In this document: piece after piece, positions 36,861 to 50,011 of the stretch
How positions within the stretch are numbered: position 1 is the first letter of the stretch
How the letters are laid out: each line of letters starts with the position of its first letter
Assembly: GCF_014851565.1 (NCBI RefSeq)
Contig: NZ_JACVAA010000006.1
Span: 62,001-126,000, forward strand
Direction of reading: 5' to 3'
Source: Pseudomonas sp. PDM15
GTDB lineage: Bacteria > Pseudomonadota > Gammaproteobacteria > Pseudomonadales > Pseudomonadaceae
Length of the DNA: 64,000 nucleotides
Notes under the pieces: generated by a model
Seen by the model: the letters and a program-made list of their open reading frames with translations, nothing else
Database searches by the model: none
What the model was told of the DNA's origin: nothing
Made by a program: the position numbers and the translations under genes

Positions 36861-37502
36861 ATGCAGGCGTATCAACGCGAATTCATCCGTTTTGCCATCG
36901 AACGCGGCGTGCTGCGTTTCGGTGAGTTCACCCTCAAGTCCGGGCGCACCAGTCCCTACTTCTTCAATGCCGGCCTGTTCAACAGTGGCCTGGCGCTGGC
37001 CAAGCTGGGGCGCTTCTATGCGTCCGCGCTGATCGAGGCCGGCATTGATTTCGACGTGCTGTTCGGCCCGGCCTACAAGGGCATCCCTCTAGCGGCGGCC
37101 ACCGCCGTGGCGCTGGCCGAGCAGCATGACCGCGACCTGCCCTGGTGCTTCAATCGCAAGGAGGCCAAGGCTCACGGCGAAGGTGGCACCCTGGTCGGCG
37201 CGCCGCTGGCCGGCCGGGTGATGATCATCGACGACGTGATCACTGCAGGTACCGCCATCCGCGAGGTGATGCAGATCATCCAGGCCCAGGGCGCCCAGGC
37301 GGCCGGCGTGCTGATCGCGCTGAACCGTCAGGAGCGCGGCCAGGGCGAGCTGTCGGCGATCCAGGAAGTGGAGCGCGACTACGGCATGCCGGTGGTCAGT
37401 ATTGTGTCCCTGGAGCAGGTGCTGGATTATCTGGCAGAAGATGCCGAGCTGAAGAAGCATCTGCCGGCGGTGGAAGCATACCGCGCGCAGTACGGCATCT
37501 GA
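36861..37502 (+). CDS. pyrE: Orotate phosphoribosyltransferase
   Basis: A 213-residue type I phosphoribosyltransferase. Motifs are [18 protein letters not shown], the flexible loop [12 protein letters not shown] and the PRPP site [13 protein letters not shown]. It converts orotate to OMP in pyrimidine synthesis. The ATG at 36861 has GGAG 9-12 nt upstream. Its position next to crc is the usual one in Pseudomonas. A coding gene for a DUF4124-like protein follows 19 nt downstream. Confidence 0.97.
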   Translation: MQAYQREFIRFAIERGVLRFGEFTLKSGRTSPYFFNAGLFNSGLALAKLGRFYASALIEAGIDFDVLFGPAYKGIPLAAATAVALAEQHDRDLPWCFNRKEAKAHGEGGTLVGAPLAGRVMIIDDVITAGTAIREVMQIIQAQGAQAAGVLIALNRQERGQGELSAIQEVERDYGMPVVSIVSLEQVLDYLAEDAELKKHLPAVEAYRAQYGI

Positions 37503-37521
37503 CCATAACAAGGAAAACTCC

Positions 37522-38124
37522 ATGCTTAGACCCGTAGTACTCGGTGTTTTGATTTTGGCTGCGGGCTCTGCGAGTGCAGCCGAGCCAGCGAAAGCCGCGC
37601 CTGCCGCCGAGTATTATCGCTACGTCGACGGTCAGGGCAGGGTGGTGCTCAATCGGCAGGGGGTGCCGACCGAGTACATTTCAAAAGGCTATGAGGTGCT
37701 CAACGACAAAGGCCGGGTGATTCGTGTCATACCGCCGGCTCCCAGCCTTGAAGAGCGCAAGCGTCTGGCCGAAGAGAAAGCCAAGGCCAAATCGGATGCA
37801 CAGTTGCTGCGCATCTACTCGGAGCCAGAAGATGTGGATCGGGCTCGTGATCGCAAGTTGTCCGAGTTGGATGGGTTGATCAGCGTGGCGCAAAGCAACC
37901 TGCATTCATTGCGTACTCAGCAGGCCAACTTGCAGGCCCAGGCTGCCGAGTCCGAGCGCGCCGGCCGCCCCGTGCCAGAGCATCTGCTCGTGCAAATCGA
38001 CAACATCAAGGCCGAGCAGGCGGGTGTCGAGAAGGACATACAGCGCTACCAGCAGGGTCGCAGCGAAGCAGAGGCAGCTTTCGCCGCCGATCGTGCGCGC
38101 CTGGTAGAGTTGCGCGGCGAGTAG
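37522..38124 (+). CDS. Periplasmic DUF4124-like, coiled-coil protein
   Basis: A 200-residue protein with a signal peptide (MLRPVVLGVLILAAGSASA). Residues of about 30-65 (EYYRYVDGQGRVVLNRQGVPTEYISKGYEVLN) match the DUF4124 type of short beta motif seen also in the M23 peptidase of this window. From about 75 onward it is a long helical, Glu/Lys/Gln-rich segment with heptads, probably a coiled coil. The function is unknown. AAGGAAA supports the ATG. It follows pyrE by 19 nt and is convergent with argB. Confidence 0.82.
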   Translation: MLRPVVLGVLILAAGSASAAEPAKAAPAAEYYRYVDGQGRVVLNRQGVPTEYISKGYEVLNDKGRVIRVIPPAPSLEERKRLAEEKAKAKSDAQLLRIYSEPEDVDRARDRKLSELDGLISVAQSNLHSLRTQQANLQAQAAESERAGRPVPEHLLVQIDNIKAEQAGVEKDIQRYQQGRSEAEAAFAADRARLVELRGE

Positions 38125-38145
38125 TTTCGCCGCGCACCGGCGCTA

Positions 38146-41657
<3,512 letters not shown>

Positions 41658-41695
41658 GCAACGTCTCCCTGGCGATTAATCCTGAACGGGCGAAT

Positions 41696-42151
41696 TCAGT
41701 GGCTACCGGAATGGCCGAAGCCACCAGCACCGCGTTGGCTTTCGTCGAACTCCTCGACCAGTTCGAAGTGCGCCTGCACCACCGGTACCAGTACCAGCTG
41801 GGCGATGCGTTCGCCGATGGCGATGGTGAACGGCGTCTGGCCGCGGTTCCAGCAGGACACCATCAGCTCGCCTTGGTAGTCGGAGTCGATCAGGCCGACC
41901 AGGTTGCCTAGCACGACGCCGTGCTTGTGGCCCAGGCCGGAGCGCGGCAGGACCAGGGCAGCCAGGTTCGGGTCGGCGATGTAGATGGACAGACCGGTCG
42001 GAATCAGCAGGGTCTGACCCGGCTCGAGAACGGTGTCCTCCTTGAGCATGGCTCGCAGGTCGAGGCCGGCGGAGCCGGGCGTGGCGTACTGCGGCAGGGG
42101 AAAGTCACTGCCCAGGCGCGGGTCGAGAATCTTGGCTTGCAGAGCGTGCAT
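41696..42151 (-). CDS. dut: dUTP diphosphatase
   Basis: A 151-residue trimeric dUTPase. Conserved motifs are [11 protein letters not shown] (motif 1), [11 protein letters not shown] (2), [11 protein letters not shown] (3), [10 protein letters not shown] (4) and [10 protein letters not shown] (5). It hydrolyses dUTP to dUMP, keeping uracil out of DNA. It starts 22 nt after the coaBC stop and is followed by algC after 38 nt. Confidence 0.97.
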   Translation of the reverse strand: MHALQAKILDPRLGSDFPLPQYATPGSAGLDLRAMLKEDTVLEPGQTLLIPTGLSIYIADPNLAALVLPRSGLGHKHGVVLGNLVGLIDSDYQGELMVSCWNRGQTPFTIAIGERIAQLVLVPVVQAHFELVEEFDESQRGAGGFGHSGSH

Positions 42152-42173
42152 ATCGATTTCCGTAAACGAATGT

Positions 42174-43382
42174 TCAGGCGCGGTTCAGGCGCTCGGCGAT
42201 AAAGGCCACCAGTTGGCGGGCGATCTTGCTCTTGCTGGTCTGGGCGAAGGCGCTCGCCTGCAGCTCGCGGTCGATCACGGTGATGGCGTTCTCTTCGCTA
42301 TTGAAGCCGATGGTGGGGTTGGCCACGTCATTGGCGACGATCAGATCGAGGTTCTTGTCCTTCAGCTTGCGCGCAGCATAGCCGAGCAGGTTCTCGGTTT
42401 CTGCGGCGAAGCCCACGCTGAACGGACGATCTTCACGGCCGGCGATGGTGGCGAGGATGTCCGGGTTGCGCACTAGCTGCAGGAGCAGGCCCTCACCGGT
42501 GGTGGGGTCCTTCTTCATCTTGTGTGGGGCCACCACTTCCGGGCGGTAGTCGGCCACGGCGGCGGAGGCGATCAGCAGGTCGCAGGGCATGGCGGCCTCG
42601 CAGGCGGCGAGCATGTCGCGGGCGCTGACCACGTCGATGCGGTTGACCCGGTCCGGCGTCGGCAGGTGCACCGGACCAGTCACCAGCGTCACCTTGGCAC
42701 CGGCCTCCACTGCGGCTTCGGCCAGGGCAAAGCCCATCTTGCCCGAGCTGTGGTTGGTGATGTAGCGCACCGGGTCGATGTTTTCCTGGGTCGGGCCGGC
42801 GGTGATCAGCACGTGCTTGCCGGTCAGCGCCTGCCACTGGAAACAGTCGGCGGCGCGCTGGGCCAGCTCGTCGGCTTCGAGCATGCGGCCGAGGCCGACA
42901 TCACCGCAGGCCTGGCTGCCGGCGGCTGGGCCGAACAGCTGGTAGCCGCGCTTCTGCAGCGCCTGGGCATTGGCTTGGGTGGCATCGTCGCGCCACATGG
43001 CCTGGTTCATCGCCGGGGCCAGGGCGACCTGGGCATCGGTCGCCAGCACCAGGGTGCTCAGCAGATCGTCGGCCACGCCCTGGGTCAGGCGCGCCATGAT
43101 GTCGGCGGTGGCGGGGGCGATCAGCACCAGGTCGGCCCACTTGGCCAGTTCGATATGACCCATGGCAGCCTCGGCGGCCGGGTCGAGCAGATCCAGATGT
43201 ACAGGGTGGCCGGACAGTGCCTGCAGGGTCAGCGGAGTGATGAACTCGCGACCGCCGCGGGTCATGACCACCCGCACCTCGGCGCCCTGGTCACGCAGGC
43301 GGCGGACCAGTTCGGCGCTCTTGTAGGCAGCAATGCCGCCGCCGACGCCCAGGACGATGCGTTTCCGATACAGCCGCTGCAT
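42174..43382 (-). CDS. coaBC: Bifunctional phosphopantothenoylcysteine decarboxylase/synthetase
   Basis: A 402-residue protein. The N-terminal flavoprotein domain (CoaC) starts [23 protein letters not shown] and includes a catalytic His and a Cys in [12 protein letters not shown]. The C-terminal synthetase (CoaB) has [30 protein letters not shown] and [10 protein letters not shown]. It makes 4'-phosphopantetheine for coenzyme A. The ATG at 43382 gives the family length; a longer frame upstream lacks homology. It heads a coaBC-dut-algC-argB series and is divergent from radC. Confidence 0.97.
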   Translation of the reverse strand: MQRLYRKRIVLGVGGGIAAYKSAELVRRLRDQGAEVRVVMTRGGREFITPLTLQALSGHPVHLDLLDPAAEAAMGHIELAKWADLVLIAPATADIMARLTQGVADDLLSTLVLATDAQVALAPAMNQAMWRDDATQANAQALQKRGYQLFGPAAGSQACGDVGLGRMLEADELAQRAADCFQWQALTGKHVLITAGPTQENIDPVRYITNHSSGKMGFALAEAAVEAGAKVTLVTGPVHLPTPDRVNRIDVVSARDMLAACEAAMPCDLLIASAAVADYRPEVVAPHKMKKDPTTGEGLLLQLVRNPDILATIAGREDRPFSVGFAAETENLLGYAARKLKDKNLDLIVANDVANPTIGFNSEENAITVIDRELQASAFAQTSKSKIARQLVAFIAERLNRA

Positions 43383-43520
43383 AGGCCTGCCTTTAATAAT
43401 GTGGTGTGGATAGCAACGCGACGACGACACCTCCCCAGGCCGGCCGCCGCGCCAAAAAAGCCGGGCTAAGATAGCACAGGGCCTGCGCTGGAACAGCGGG
43501 CCGGCTGACAGGGAGATGTC

Positions 43521-44195
43521 ATGAGCATACGCGATTGGCCTGCGGCGGAACGCCCGCGGGAGAAGCTTCTGGAGCTCGGCGCTGCGGCGCTGAGCGACGC
43601 CGAATTGCTGGCGATATTTCTGCGCACTGGCGTGGCCGGGCAGAGCGCTGTGGACCTGGCCCGCCACCTACTGGCCGATTTCGGCAGCCTACGTGCCTTG
43701 CTGGAGGCCGATCTCGATTCCTTCAGCCAGCGCCTCGGCCTGGGGCCTGCCAAGTTCGCCCAGCTGCAGGCAGTGCTGGAGATGGGGCGGCGCCATCTGG
43801 CCGAGCGGCTACGCCGCGATTCGGCGCTGGAGAGTCCGCAGGCGGTGCGTGACTACCTCAAGGCGCGTCTGCGCCACGAGCCGCACGAGGTGTTCGGCTG
43901 CCTGTTCCTCGATGCCAAGCACCGGGTGATCTGCTTCGAGGCGCTGTTCTTCGGTTCCATCGACGGCGCCAGCGTCTACCCACGCCAGGTGGTCAAGCGC
44001 GCTCTGGCGCACAACGCCGCCGCGGCTATCCTGGTGCACAACCATCCATCAGGTGTAGCTGAGCCCAGTCAGGCCGACCGCCTGCTCACCGAGCGGCTCA
44101 AGGAGGCGCTCGGCCTGATCGAGGTGCGGGTGCTCGACCACTTCATCGTCGGCGACGGCGAGCCGTTGTCCATGGCCGAGTTCGGCTGGGTCTAG
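43521..44195 (+). CDS. radC: RadC/DUF2466 JAMM-domain protein
   Basis: A 224-residue protein. It starts [37 protein letters not shown] (helix-hairpin-helix) and carries a JAMM metalloprotease-like domain with [17 protein letters not shown]. Despite its name, a role in DNA repair is not established. Its stop codon shares a CTAG palindrome with the stop of the convergent peptide-binding protein gene. Confidence 0.95.
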   Translation: MSIRDWPAAERPREKLLELGAAALSDAELLAIFLRTGVAGQSAVDLARHLLADFGSLRALLEADLDSFSQRLGLGPAKFAQLQAVLEMGRRHLAERLRRDSALESPQAVRDYLKARLRHEPHEVFGCLFLDAKHRVICFEALFFGSIDGASVYPRQVVKRALAHNAAAAILVHNHPSGVAEPSQADRLLTERLKEALGLIEVRVLDHFIVGDGEPLSMAEFGWV

Positions 44196-45766
44196 TTCAG
44201 CCGCACCCTGGAAAAGTCCTGGCGGCCGAACGGGCTGACCTGATAGCCGCTGACCTTGTCGCTGTGCAGGGCGAAGGCGGTGGGGTGAGCCAGCGGCAAC
44301 CACAGCGCCTGTTGCTGGATCAGCGTTTGCGCCTGCTGGTACAGCGCGCTGCGTTGTTCCTGGGCGCTGGCGGCCTTGCCGTCGGCGATCAGCTTGTCCA
44401 GCTGCGGATCGCAGTAGCGGGCGAAGTTCAGCCCGGATTGCACCGAGGCGCAGGCGAATTGCGGAGTCAGGAAGTTGTCCGGGTCGCCATTGTCACCGGC
44501 CCAACCCATGAACAGCAGGTCGTGCTCGCCGGCTTTGGCTCGGCGGATCAGCTCGCCCCATTCGATCACGCGGATTTGCGCCCGGATGCCGACCTTGGCC
44601 AGATCGGCCTGCAGCAGCTGGGCGCCGAGGGTCGGGTTGGGGTTGAGCAGGCTGCCTGTGGGGCGGGTCCAGATCGTGGTCTTGAAACCGTCTGCCAAGC
44701 CGGCCTCGGCCAGCAGCGCCTTGGCCTTGGCTGGATCGTGGGCATAGCTCGGCAGCTCCTTGGCGTAACTCCAGGTGTTGGGCGGGTAGGGCCCGCTGGC
44801 CGGGGTGGCGCTGCCTTCGAACACGGCCTTGAGGTAGCTGGCCTTGTCGAAGGCCAGATTGATGGCCTGGCGCACCTGCGGCTTGTCCAGTGGCGGGTGC
44901 TGGCTGTTGAGGGCGACGAAGGCGGCCATGAACGCCGGTGTCTCGCTCACTTTCAGCTTTGGCTCCTGGCGCGCGCTCTGCACGTCCAGTGGCTTGGGCG
45001 ACAGGGCGATCTGGCATTCGCCGCGCTTGAGCTTCTGCAGGCGCACATTGGCGTCGGGAGTGATGGCGAACACCAGGCCATCGACGGCCGGTTTACCGGC
45101 GAAATAGTCCGGGTTGGCGGTGTAGCGGATCACCGCATCCTTCTGGAAGCGCTTGAGCGCGAAGGGGCCGGTGCCGACCGGCTGGCTGTTGAGCTTTTCC
45201 GGCGTGCCGGCGGCCAGCAGCTTGGCGGCGTACTCGGCGGAGTAGATGGAGGCGAAGCCCATGCTCAGGGTGGCGAGGAAGGTGGCGTCCGGACGCTTGA
45301 GAACGAAGCGCACGCTCAGTGGTGTTGGTGCCTCGATGCGCTCGATCAGCGCCGGCCATTGCATTGACTGGGCATGCGGGTAACCGCTGGCGGCGACCTT
45401 GTGCCAGGGATGGGCGGGGTCGAGCATGCGCTGGAAGCTGAACAGCACGTCGTCGGCGCCCAACTCGCGGCTGGGGGCGAACCATTCGGTGCGCTGGAAT
45501 TTCACCCCGGGGCGCAACTGGAAGGTCCAGTTCAGGCCATCGGCGGACACTTCCCAGCGCTCGGCCAGACTCGCTACCAGCTTGCCGGCCGCGGCGTCGT
45601 AGTCCACCAGGCGGTTCATCAGCACGTCGGCCGAGGCGTTGGTGGTGGTTAGGGAGTTGTACTGCACCACGTCGAAACCATCCGGGCTGGCCTCGGTGCA
45701 CACGCTGAGGGTGGCGGCCTGGCTCAGCACCGGAGCGAGCAGCAGGGGCAGGGCGGCAAGGCGCAT
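44192..45766 (-). CDS. Peptide/dipeptide ABC transporter substrate-binding protein
   Basis: A 524-residue class C binding protein. A signal peptide ([17 protein letters not shown]) precedes [23 protein letters not shown], and later segments [24 protein letters not shown] and [23 protein letters not shown] are typical of DppA/OppA-type proteins. The ATG at 45766 is fixed by GGAGGA 8 nt upstream. No transporter permeases are adjacent, so it either works with a transporter encoded elsewhere or is a remnant of a larger set. It is convergent with radC; the two stop codons overlap in CTAG. Confidence 0.88.
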   Translation of the reverse strand: MRLAALPLLLAPVLSQAATLSVCTEASPDGFDVVQYNSLTTTNASADVLMNRLVDYDAAAGKLVASLAERWEVSADGLNWTFQLRPGVKFQRTEWFAPSRELGADDVLFSFQRMLDPAHPWHKVAASGYPHAQSMQWPALIERIEAPTPLSVRFVLKRPDATFLATLSMGFASIYSAEYAAKLLAAGTPEKLNSQPVGTGPFALKRFQKDAVIRYTANPDYFAGKPAVDGLVFAITPDANVRLQKLKRGECQIALSPKPLDVQSARQEPKLKVSETPAFMAAFVALNSQHPPLDKPQVRQAINLAFDKASYLKAVFEGSATPASGPYPPNTWSYAKELPSYAHDPAKAKALLAEAGLADGFKTTIWTRPTGSLLNPNPTLGAQLLQADLAKVGIRAQIRVIEWGELIRRAKAGEHDLLFMGWAGDNGDPDNFLTPQFACASVQSGLNFARYCDPQLDKLIADGKAASAQEQRSALYQQAQTLIQQQALWLPLAHPTAFALHSDKVSGYQVSPFGRQDFSRVRLN

Positions 45767-45912
45767 ATCGAGTCCTCCGAATGGCAAGAGGCCAACCCTA
45801 GACCAAAGGCTGCGGGCAGACAATCGAATCGGGCGACGAGCGGTTGGGTCGTCGTAGCCGCGAGAGGCCGCCGTTCCTGGCGGCGGCGCTGTTCGGCGAG
45901 GCACGGCAATTC

Positions 45913-45941
45913 TTGCGAGCGACTGGGTGTTCTGGTATAAA
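45913..45941 (+). promoter_or_regulatory. Sigma-70 promoter of rpmB-rpmG
   Basis: TTGCGA (45913-45918), a 17-nt spacer and TATAAA (45936-45941). This is a good sigma-70 promoter with a leader of about 140 nt, long for a constitutive ribosomal operon. Confidence 0.8.
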
Positions 45942-46045
45942 GCAGCGCTCTTTTCTAGGGGCCCGGTCCAGCGGAAACGCTAAACGCCGGTAAGACCCCC
46001 GAGAAACGCGGCGCTGAGCGCCAAATGACTATTGAGTTCAAGCGG

Positions 46046-46069
46046 CCAACCCATGCCGGGTTGGGCATG
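46046..46069 (+). promoter_or_regulatory. Alternative hairpins in the rpmB leader
   Basis: Option A pairs CCAACCC (46046-46052) with GGGTTGG (46058-46064). Option B pairs CATGCC (46052-46057) with GGCATG (46064-46069). The two share bases and cannot form together. They end 7 nt before the AGAGGG ribosome site (46076-46081), so they could act in translational autoregulation by a ribosomal protein. Confidence 0.4.
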
Positions 46070-46088
46070 TGGTTTAGAGGGCTGAGGC

Positions 46089-46325
46089 ATGTCGAGAGTC
46101 TGTCAAGTTACCGGTAAGGGTCCGGTAACCGGGAACAACGTTTCCCACGCTAACAACAAAACCCGTCGTCGTTTCCTGCCGAACCTGCAGCACCATCGCT
46201 TCTGGGTCGAGTCCGAGAAGCGCTTCGTGCGTCTGCGCGTTTCCGCCAAGGGCATGCGCATCATCGACAAGCGCGGCATCGACGTAGTTCTGTCCGAGCT
46301 GCGCGCTCGCGGCGAAAAGGTTTAA
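46089..46325 (+). CDS. rpmB: 50S ribosomal protein L28
   Basis: A 78-residue ribosomal protein: [39 protein letters not shown]. It is the standard length and sequence. The ribosome site is AGAGGG at 46076-46081. It is cotranscribed with rpmG, 10 nt downstream. Confidence 0.98.
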   Translation: MSRVCQVTGKGPVTGNNVSHANNKTRRRFLPNLQHHRFWVESEKRFVRLRVSAKGMRIIDKRGIDVVLSELRARGEKV

Positions 46326-46335
46326 GGAGCTAATC

Positions 46336-46491
46336 ATGCGTGAACTGATCCGTTTGGTGTCCAGCGCCGGTACCGGCCACTTCTACACCACCGACAAGAA
46401 CAAGCGCACCACCCCGGACAAGATCGAGATCAAGAAATACGATCCGGTCGTCCGTAAGCACGTGACCTACAAGGAAGCCAAGATCAAGTAA
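46336..46491 (+). CDS. rpmG: 50S ribosomal protein L33
   Basis: A 51-residue protein: [25 protein letters not shown] and [23 protein letters not shown]. The zinc-binding Cys pairs found in some L33 paralogues are absent, as in the single Pseudomonas copy. AAGGAG precedes the ATG. A strong terminator follows. Confidence 0.98.
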   Translation: MRELIRLVSSAGTGHFYTTDKNKRTTPDKIEIKKYDPVVRKHVTYKEAKIK

Positions 46492-46513
46492 TTGATCCGG
46501 CCCTTGTACGAAG

Positions 46514-46537
46514 AAACCCGCCTCGGCGGGTTTTTTC
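46514..46537 (+). terminator. Intrinsic terminator of rpmB-rpmG
   Basis: Stem AAACCCGCC (46514-46522) / GGCGGGTTT (46525-46533) followed by a T-run. Confidence 0.9.
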
Positions 46538-46560
46538 TTGCCTGCGAAAAAGTACGGGCG

Positions 46561-46587
46561 AAAAAAAGCCCGCAGGGGATGCGGGCT
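46561..46587 (-). terminator. Intrinsic terminator of the cupin gene (minus strand)
   Basis: Stem AGCCCGC (46567-46573) / GCGGGCT (46581-46587). On the minus strand it runs into seven Ts. Confidence 0.85.
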
Positions 46588-46645
46588 AACAGGGTGTCGC
46601 AGGATCAAACGGTGGGCGGATCGAGCTCCGCCGAAACAGCTGGGC

Positions 46646-47008
46646 TCAAGCCTTGGCCTCGAAGATCACGTAGACCTTGCGGCAGTGCTCGAGTACTTCC
46701 CAGGTGCCTTTCAGGCCGGCCGGGATGACGAAGCGGTCGCCGGCGCGCACGGTCTTGGCGTTGCCGTCCTGGTCACGGATCACCGACACGCCCTGGAGAA
46801 TCTCGCAGTACTCGTGCTCGGTGTAGTTGAATGTCCACTGGCCGACGGCGCCTTCCCAGATGCCCACGTTGAACTGGCCGCAGGGGCTATCGTAGTGGTT
46901 GCGCACGCTCTGCTCGGGATCGCCCTTGAGGATCTTCTCGGCGGCGGGGCGGTAGTGCTGTGGCGCGCTGGTGGCCGTGGCGAAGTCGACGATCTGCTCG
47001 ATGTTCAT
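46646..47008 (-). CDS. Cupin-domain protein
   Basis: A 120-residue single-domain cupin. EHEYCEILQGVSVIRDQDGNAKTVRAGDRFVIPAGLKGTWEV is the second cupin motif, of the DUF861/EutQ-like type. Metal ligands are incomplete: one His and Glu are visible in EHEY. The function is unknown. It is divergent from kauB (214 nt between the start codons) and could share regulation with it. From memory PAO1 has a cupin near here. Confidence 0.78.
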   Translation of the reverse strand: MNIEQIVDFATATSAPQHYRPAAEKILKGDPEQSVRNHYDSPCGQFNVGIWEGAVGQWTFNYTEHEYCEILQGVSVIRDQDGNAKTVRAGDRFVIPAGLKGTWEVLEHCRKVYVIFEAKA

Positions 47009-47184
47009 GGCGGTTCCTATTGCTGTGAGGCGCGAATGTTCGGAAGTCTATGTTTGATAAAGCGAACATTTAAAGGCGTTTACGTCCTGCGTGTCAAAAA
47101 TATTGAAAAGGCTGGGCGCTCTGGTTTAGTGTTGCCTGCATAAAGGCCGGCAATCGGCCTGGCAGAATAATTGACAGTGCGTGT

Positions 47185-47199
47185 TGTCGATTTGCGACA
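47185..47199. promoter_or_regulatory. Dyad upstream of kauB
   Basis: TGTCG (47185-47189) / CGACA (47195-47199), spacer ATTTG, 24 nt before the kauB ATG and just downstream of TTGACA (47171-47176). A regulator operator is possible; the protein is not known. Confidence 0.35.
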
Positions 47200-47222
47200 C
47201 GCTCCCACCCGAGGATCCTCGC

Positions 47223-48716
47223 ATGACCACCCTGACCCGTGCCGACTGGGAACAGCGCGCCAAGAACCTGAAGATCGAAGGTCGCGCCTTCATCCACGGC
47301 GAATACACCGAGGCCGCTGCCGCCGATACCTTCGAGTGCATCAGCCCGGTCGACGGTCGCCTGCTCGGCCTGGTGGCCAGCTGTGACGCCGCCGATGCCG
47401 AGCTGGCGGTCAAGGATGCCCGCGCCACCTTCGAGTCCGGCGTGTGGTCGCGCCTGGCGCCGGTCAAGCGCAAGGAGATCATGATCCGCTTCGCTGACCT
47501 GATCGACGCTCACGCCGAGGAGCTGGCCCTGCTGGAAACCCTCGACATGGGCAAGCCGATCAGCGATTCGCTGAGCGTCGACGTGCCGGCCGCCTCTCGT
47601 GCCATCCGCTGGAGCGGCGAAGCGATCGACAAGATCTACGACGAAGTTGCCGCCACCGCCCATGACGAGCTGGGCCTGGTCACCCGCGAGCCGGTCGGCG
47701 TGGTCGCCGCCATCGTGCCGTGGAACTTCCCCCTGCTGATGACCTGCTGGAAGCTCGGCCCGGCGCTGTCCACCGGTAACTCGGTGGTGCTCAAGCCGTC
47801 CGAGAAGTCGCCGCTGACCGGTATTCGCATCGCCCAGCTGGCCATCGAGGCCGGCATCCCGGCGGGCGTGTTCAACGTCCTGCCGGGCTTCGGCCACACC
47901 GTAGGTAAAGCGCTCGCCCTGCATATGGACGTCGACACCCTGGTGTTCACCGGCTCGAGCAAGATCGCTAAGCAGCTGATGATCTACGCCGGCGAATCAA
48001 ACATGAAGCGCGTCTGGCTGGAGGCCGGCGGCAAGAGCCCGAACATCGTCTTCGCCGACGCGCCTGACCTGCAGGCCGCCGCCGAGGGTGCTGCCGGCGC
48101 CATCGCCTTCAACCAGGGGGAAGTCTGCACCGCCGGCTCGCGCCTGCTGGTGGAGAACTCGATCAAGGACAAATTCGTGCCCATGGTGGTCGAGGCGATC
48201 AAGGCCTGGAAACCGGGCAACCCGCTGGACCCGGCGACCAACGTCGGCGCCCTGGTCGACACCACTCAGATGAACAACGTGCTGAGCTACATCCAGGCCG
48301 GCCACGACGACGGCGCCAAGCTGGTGGCTGGCGGTCAGCGCGTGCTGGAAGAGACCGGCGGCACCTACGTCGAGCCGACCGTGTTCGACGGGGTGACCAA
48401 CGCCATGCGCATCGCCAAGGAAGAGATCTTCGGCCCGGTACTGGCGGTGATCGGCTTCGACAGCACCGAGGAAGCCGTGGCCATCGCCAACGACAGCATC
48501 TACGGTCTGGCGGCCGGCGTGTGGACCAGCAACCTGTCCAAGGCGCACCTGGTCGGCAAGGCCCTGCGTGCCGGCAGCGTGTGGATCAACCAGTACGACA
48601 TGGGCGACATGACCGCGCCGTTCGGTGGCTTCAAGCAGTCCGGCAACGGCCGCGACAAGTCGCTGCATGCCTTCGACAAGTACACCGAGATCAAGTCGAC
48701 CTGGATCAAGCTGTAA
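47223..48716 (+). CDS. kauB: Aldehyde dehydrogenase KauB (gamma-glutamyl/aminoaldehyde type)
   Basis: A 497-residue NAD-dependent aldehyde dehydrogenase. The active-site Cys is in NQGEVCTAGSRL and the Glu in WLEAGGKSPNIVF. PWNFPLLMTCWKLGPALSTGNSVVLKPSE and VFTGSSKIAKQLM are the NAD-binding segments. Pseudomonas KauB acts on 4-guanidinobutyraldehyde and related aminoaldehydes from polyamine and arginine catabolism; this fits the downstream PauR-like regulator and amine oxidoreductase. The ATG at 47223 follows GAGGAT; a longer frame upstream is not used. Confidence 0.93.
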   Translation: MTTLTRADWEQRAKNLKIEGRAFIHGEYTEAAAADTFECISPVDGRLLGLVASCDAADAELAVKDARATFESGVWSRLAPVKRKEIMIRFADLIDAHAEELALLETLDMGKPISDSLSVDVPAASRAIRWSGEAIDKIYDEVAATAHDELGLVTREPVGVVAAIVPWNFPLLMTCWKLGPALSTGNSVVLKPSEKSPLTGIRIAQLAIEAGIPAGVFNVLPGFGHTVGKALALHMDVDTLVFTGSSKIAKQLMIYAGESNMKRVWLEAGGKSPNIVFADAPDLQAAAEGAAGAIAFNQGEVCTAGSRLLVENSIKDKFVPMVVEAIKAWKPGNPLDPATNVGALVDTTQMNNVLSYIQAGHDDGAKLVAGGQRVLEETGGTYVEPTVFDGVTNAMRIAKEEIFGPVLAVIGFDSTEEAVAIANDSIYGLAAGVWTSNLSKAHLVGKALRAGSVWINQYDMGDMTAPFGGFKQSGNGRDKSLHAFDKYTEIKSTWIKL

Positions 48717-48854
48717 TTCGATTGATGGGCGCCTTCCGCGCCTGAAGGTCCGCCCCTCGGGGCCGGCTCTCGCGAGCCACACCTGCGGCCGGGTTTCCTA
48801 GGAAACTCGGCCGTTGTGCTTTTCAGCACGGCCAGAAGAAAGAAGGACATGGCT

Positions 48855-50006
48855 ATGCGTTGGGGAACCTATTTCGCTGTTACGTCGGCGGTGATCATTG
48901 TCGGCCTGGCCCTGGGCGTGACCCTGCCGCTGGTCTCGCTGCGCCTGGAGGGCTGGGGCTACGGGCCGTTTGCCATCGGTGTGATGGCGGGCATGCCGGC
49001 CATCGGCGTGCTGCTCGGCGCGCGCCTGACCGGGCGCCTGGCCGGCTGGTTCGGCACACCGCTGACCCTGCGCTTGTGCCTGCTGGCCAGCGCCGTTTCG
49101 GTGGGGCTGCTGGCCGCGCTGCCGTACTACCCGCTGTGGCTGCTGCTGCGCCTGCTGATCGGGATTTCCCTGACGGTGGTCTTCGTGCTGGGCGAGAGCT
49201 GGATCAATCAGCTGGTCGAGGATCGCCTGCGCGGCCGTCTGGTGGCCTTGTACGGCACCGGCTTCGCCCTCAGTCAGCTGGCCGGGCCGCTGGCGCTGAG
49301 CGTGATCGGCAGCACCAGTGACCTGGGCTTCTGGCTCTCGGCCTGCCTGCTGGTCGGCGGCAGTCTGGTGCTGTTCGGTCATGGTGGGGCGCCCAAGGTC
49401 GATGCGCACAGCGTCTCGGGCCGCGGCCTGCTGGCGTTCTGTCGGCGTCTGCCGGCGATCGCCTGGGCTGTGGTGCTGTTCGCCGCCTTCGAGGCGATGG
49501 TGCTGACCCTGCTGCCGATCTACCTGCTGCGCGAGGGCTTCGCCCAGGAGACCGCGCTTTTGATGGCCAGCGTGGTGGTGGTCGGCGATGCGCTGCTGCA
49601 GCTGCCGATCGGCCTGCTCGCCGACCGGGTTTCCCGCGGCCTGCTGTTCCGCGCCTGTGGCGTGGGCCTGTTGCTGTCCAGCCTGGCCATTCCGTTCCTG
49701 CTGCACACGCCGCTGATCTGGCCGCTGCTGGTGCTGTTCGGTGCCGCCGCCGGCGGGCTCTACACCCTGTCGCTGATCCTGGTCGGGCAGTTCTACCGCG
49801 ACGACGCGCTGGTGCGCGCCAATTCGCACATCGCCCTGTTGTGGGGTGTGGGCTGCCTGCTCGGGCCGTTGTCCACCGGCGCGGCCAGTCAGTGGCTGAG
49901 TGGCCACGCGCTGCCGATGCTGATGGCCGTGGGGGCGCTGGTGTTCGTGGCACTGGCCTGGCGGCGCACGGCGTTCCTCGCGCCATCGGTCGAAGAGCGC
50001 GGCTAG
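48855..50006 (+). CDS. MFS transporter
   Basis: A 383-residue protein with about 12 membrane helices. GARLTGRLAGWFG is the loop 2-3 signature and GLLADRVSRGLLFR the repeat in loop 8-9. The start at 48855 is preferred over an in-frame ATG at 48849 because AGAAGGA (48841-48847) is spaced 7 nt from the former and only 1 nt from the latter. The substrate is unknown. It ends 5 nt before the convergent phospholipase-D-like gene. Confidence 0.86.
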   Translation: MRWGTYFAVTSAVIIVGLALGVTLPLVSLRLEGWGYGPFAIGVMAGMPAIGVLLGARLTGRLAGWFGTPLTLRLCLLASAVSVGLLAALPYYPLWLLLRLLIGISLTVVFVLGESWINQLVEDRLRGRLVALYGTGFALSQLAGPLALSVIGSTSDLGFWLSACLLVGGSLVLFGHGGAPKVDAHSVSGRGLLAFCRRLPAIAWAVVLFAAFEAMVLTLLPIYLLREGFAQETALLMASVVVVGDALLQLPIGLLADRVSRGLLFRACGVGLLLSSLAIPFLLHTPLIWPLLVLFGAAAGGLYTLSLILVGQFYRDDALVRANSHIALLWGVGCLLGPLSTGAASQWLSGHALPMLMAVGALVFVALAWRRTAFLAPSVEERG

Positions 50007-50011
50007 GTCGC

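Larger units (their letters stand above)
45767..46088. other. 322-nt intergenic region upstream of rpmB
   Basis: No gene is seen. It holds the divergent promoters for the peptide-binding gene and for rpmB, and the roughly 140-nt rpmB leader. The leader contains two mutually exclusive stem options described separately. Confidence 0.8.

Noticed and set aside
47161..47176. Sigma-54-like GG-N10-GA sequence before kauB
   Set aside because: The -12 position has GA instead of the required GC; another candidate nearby has only 9 nt between GG and GC.
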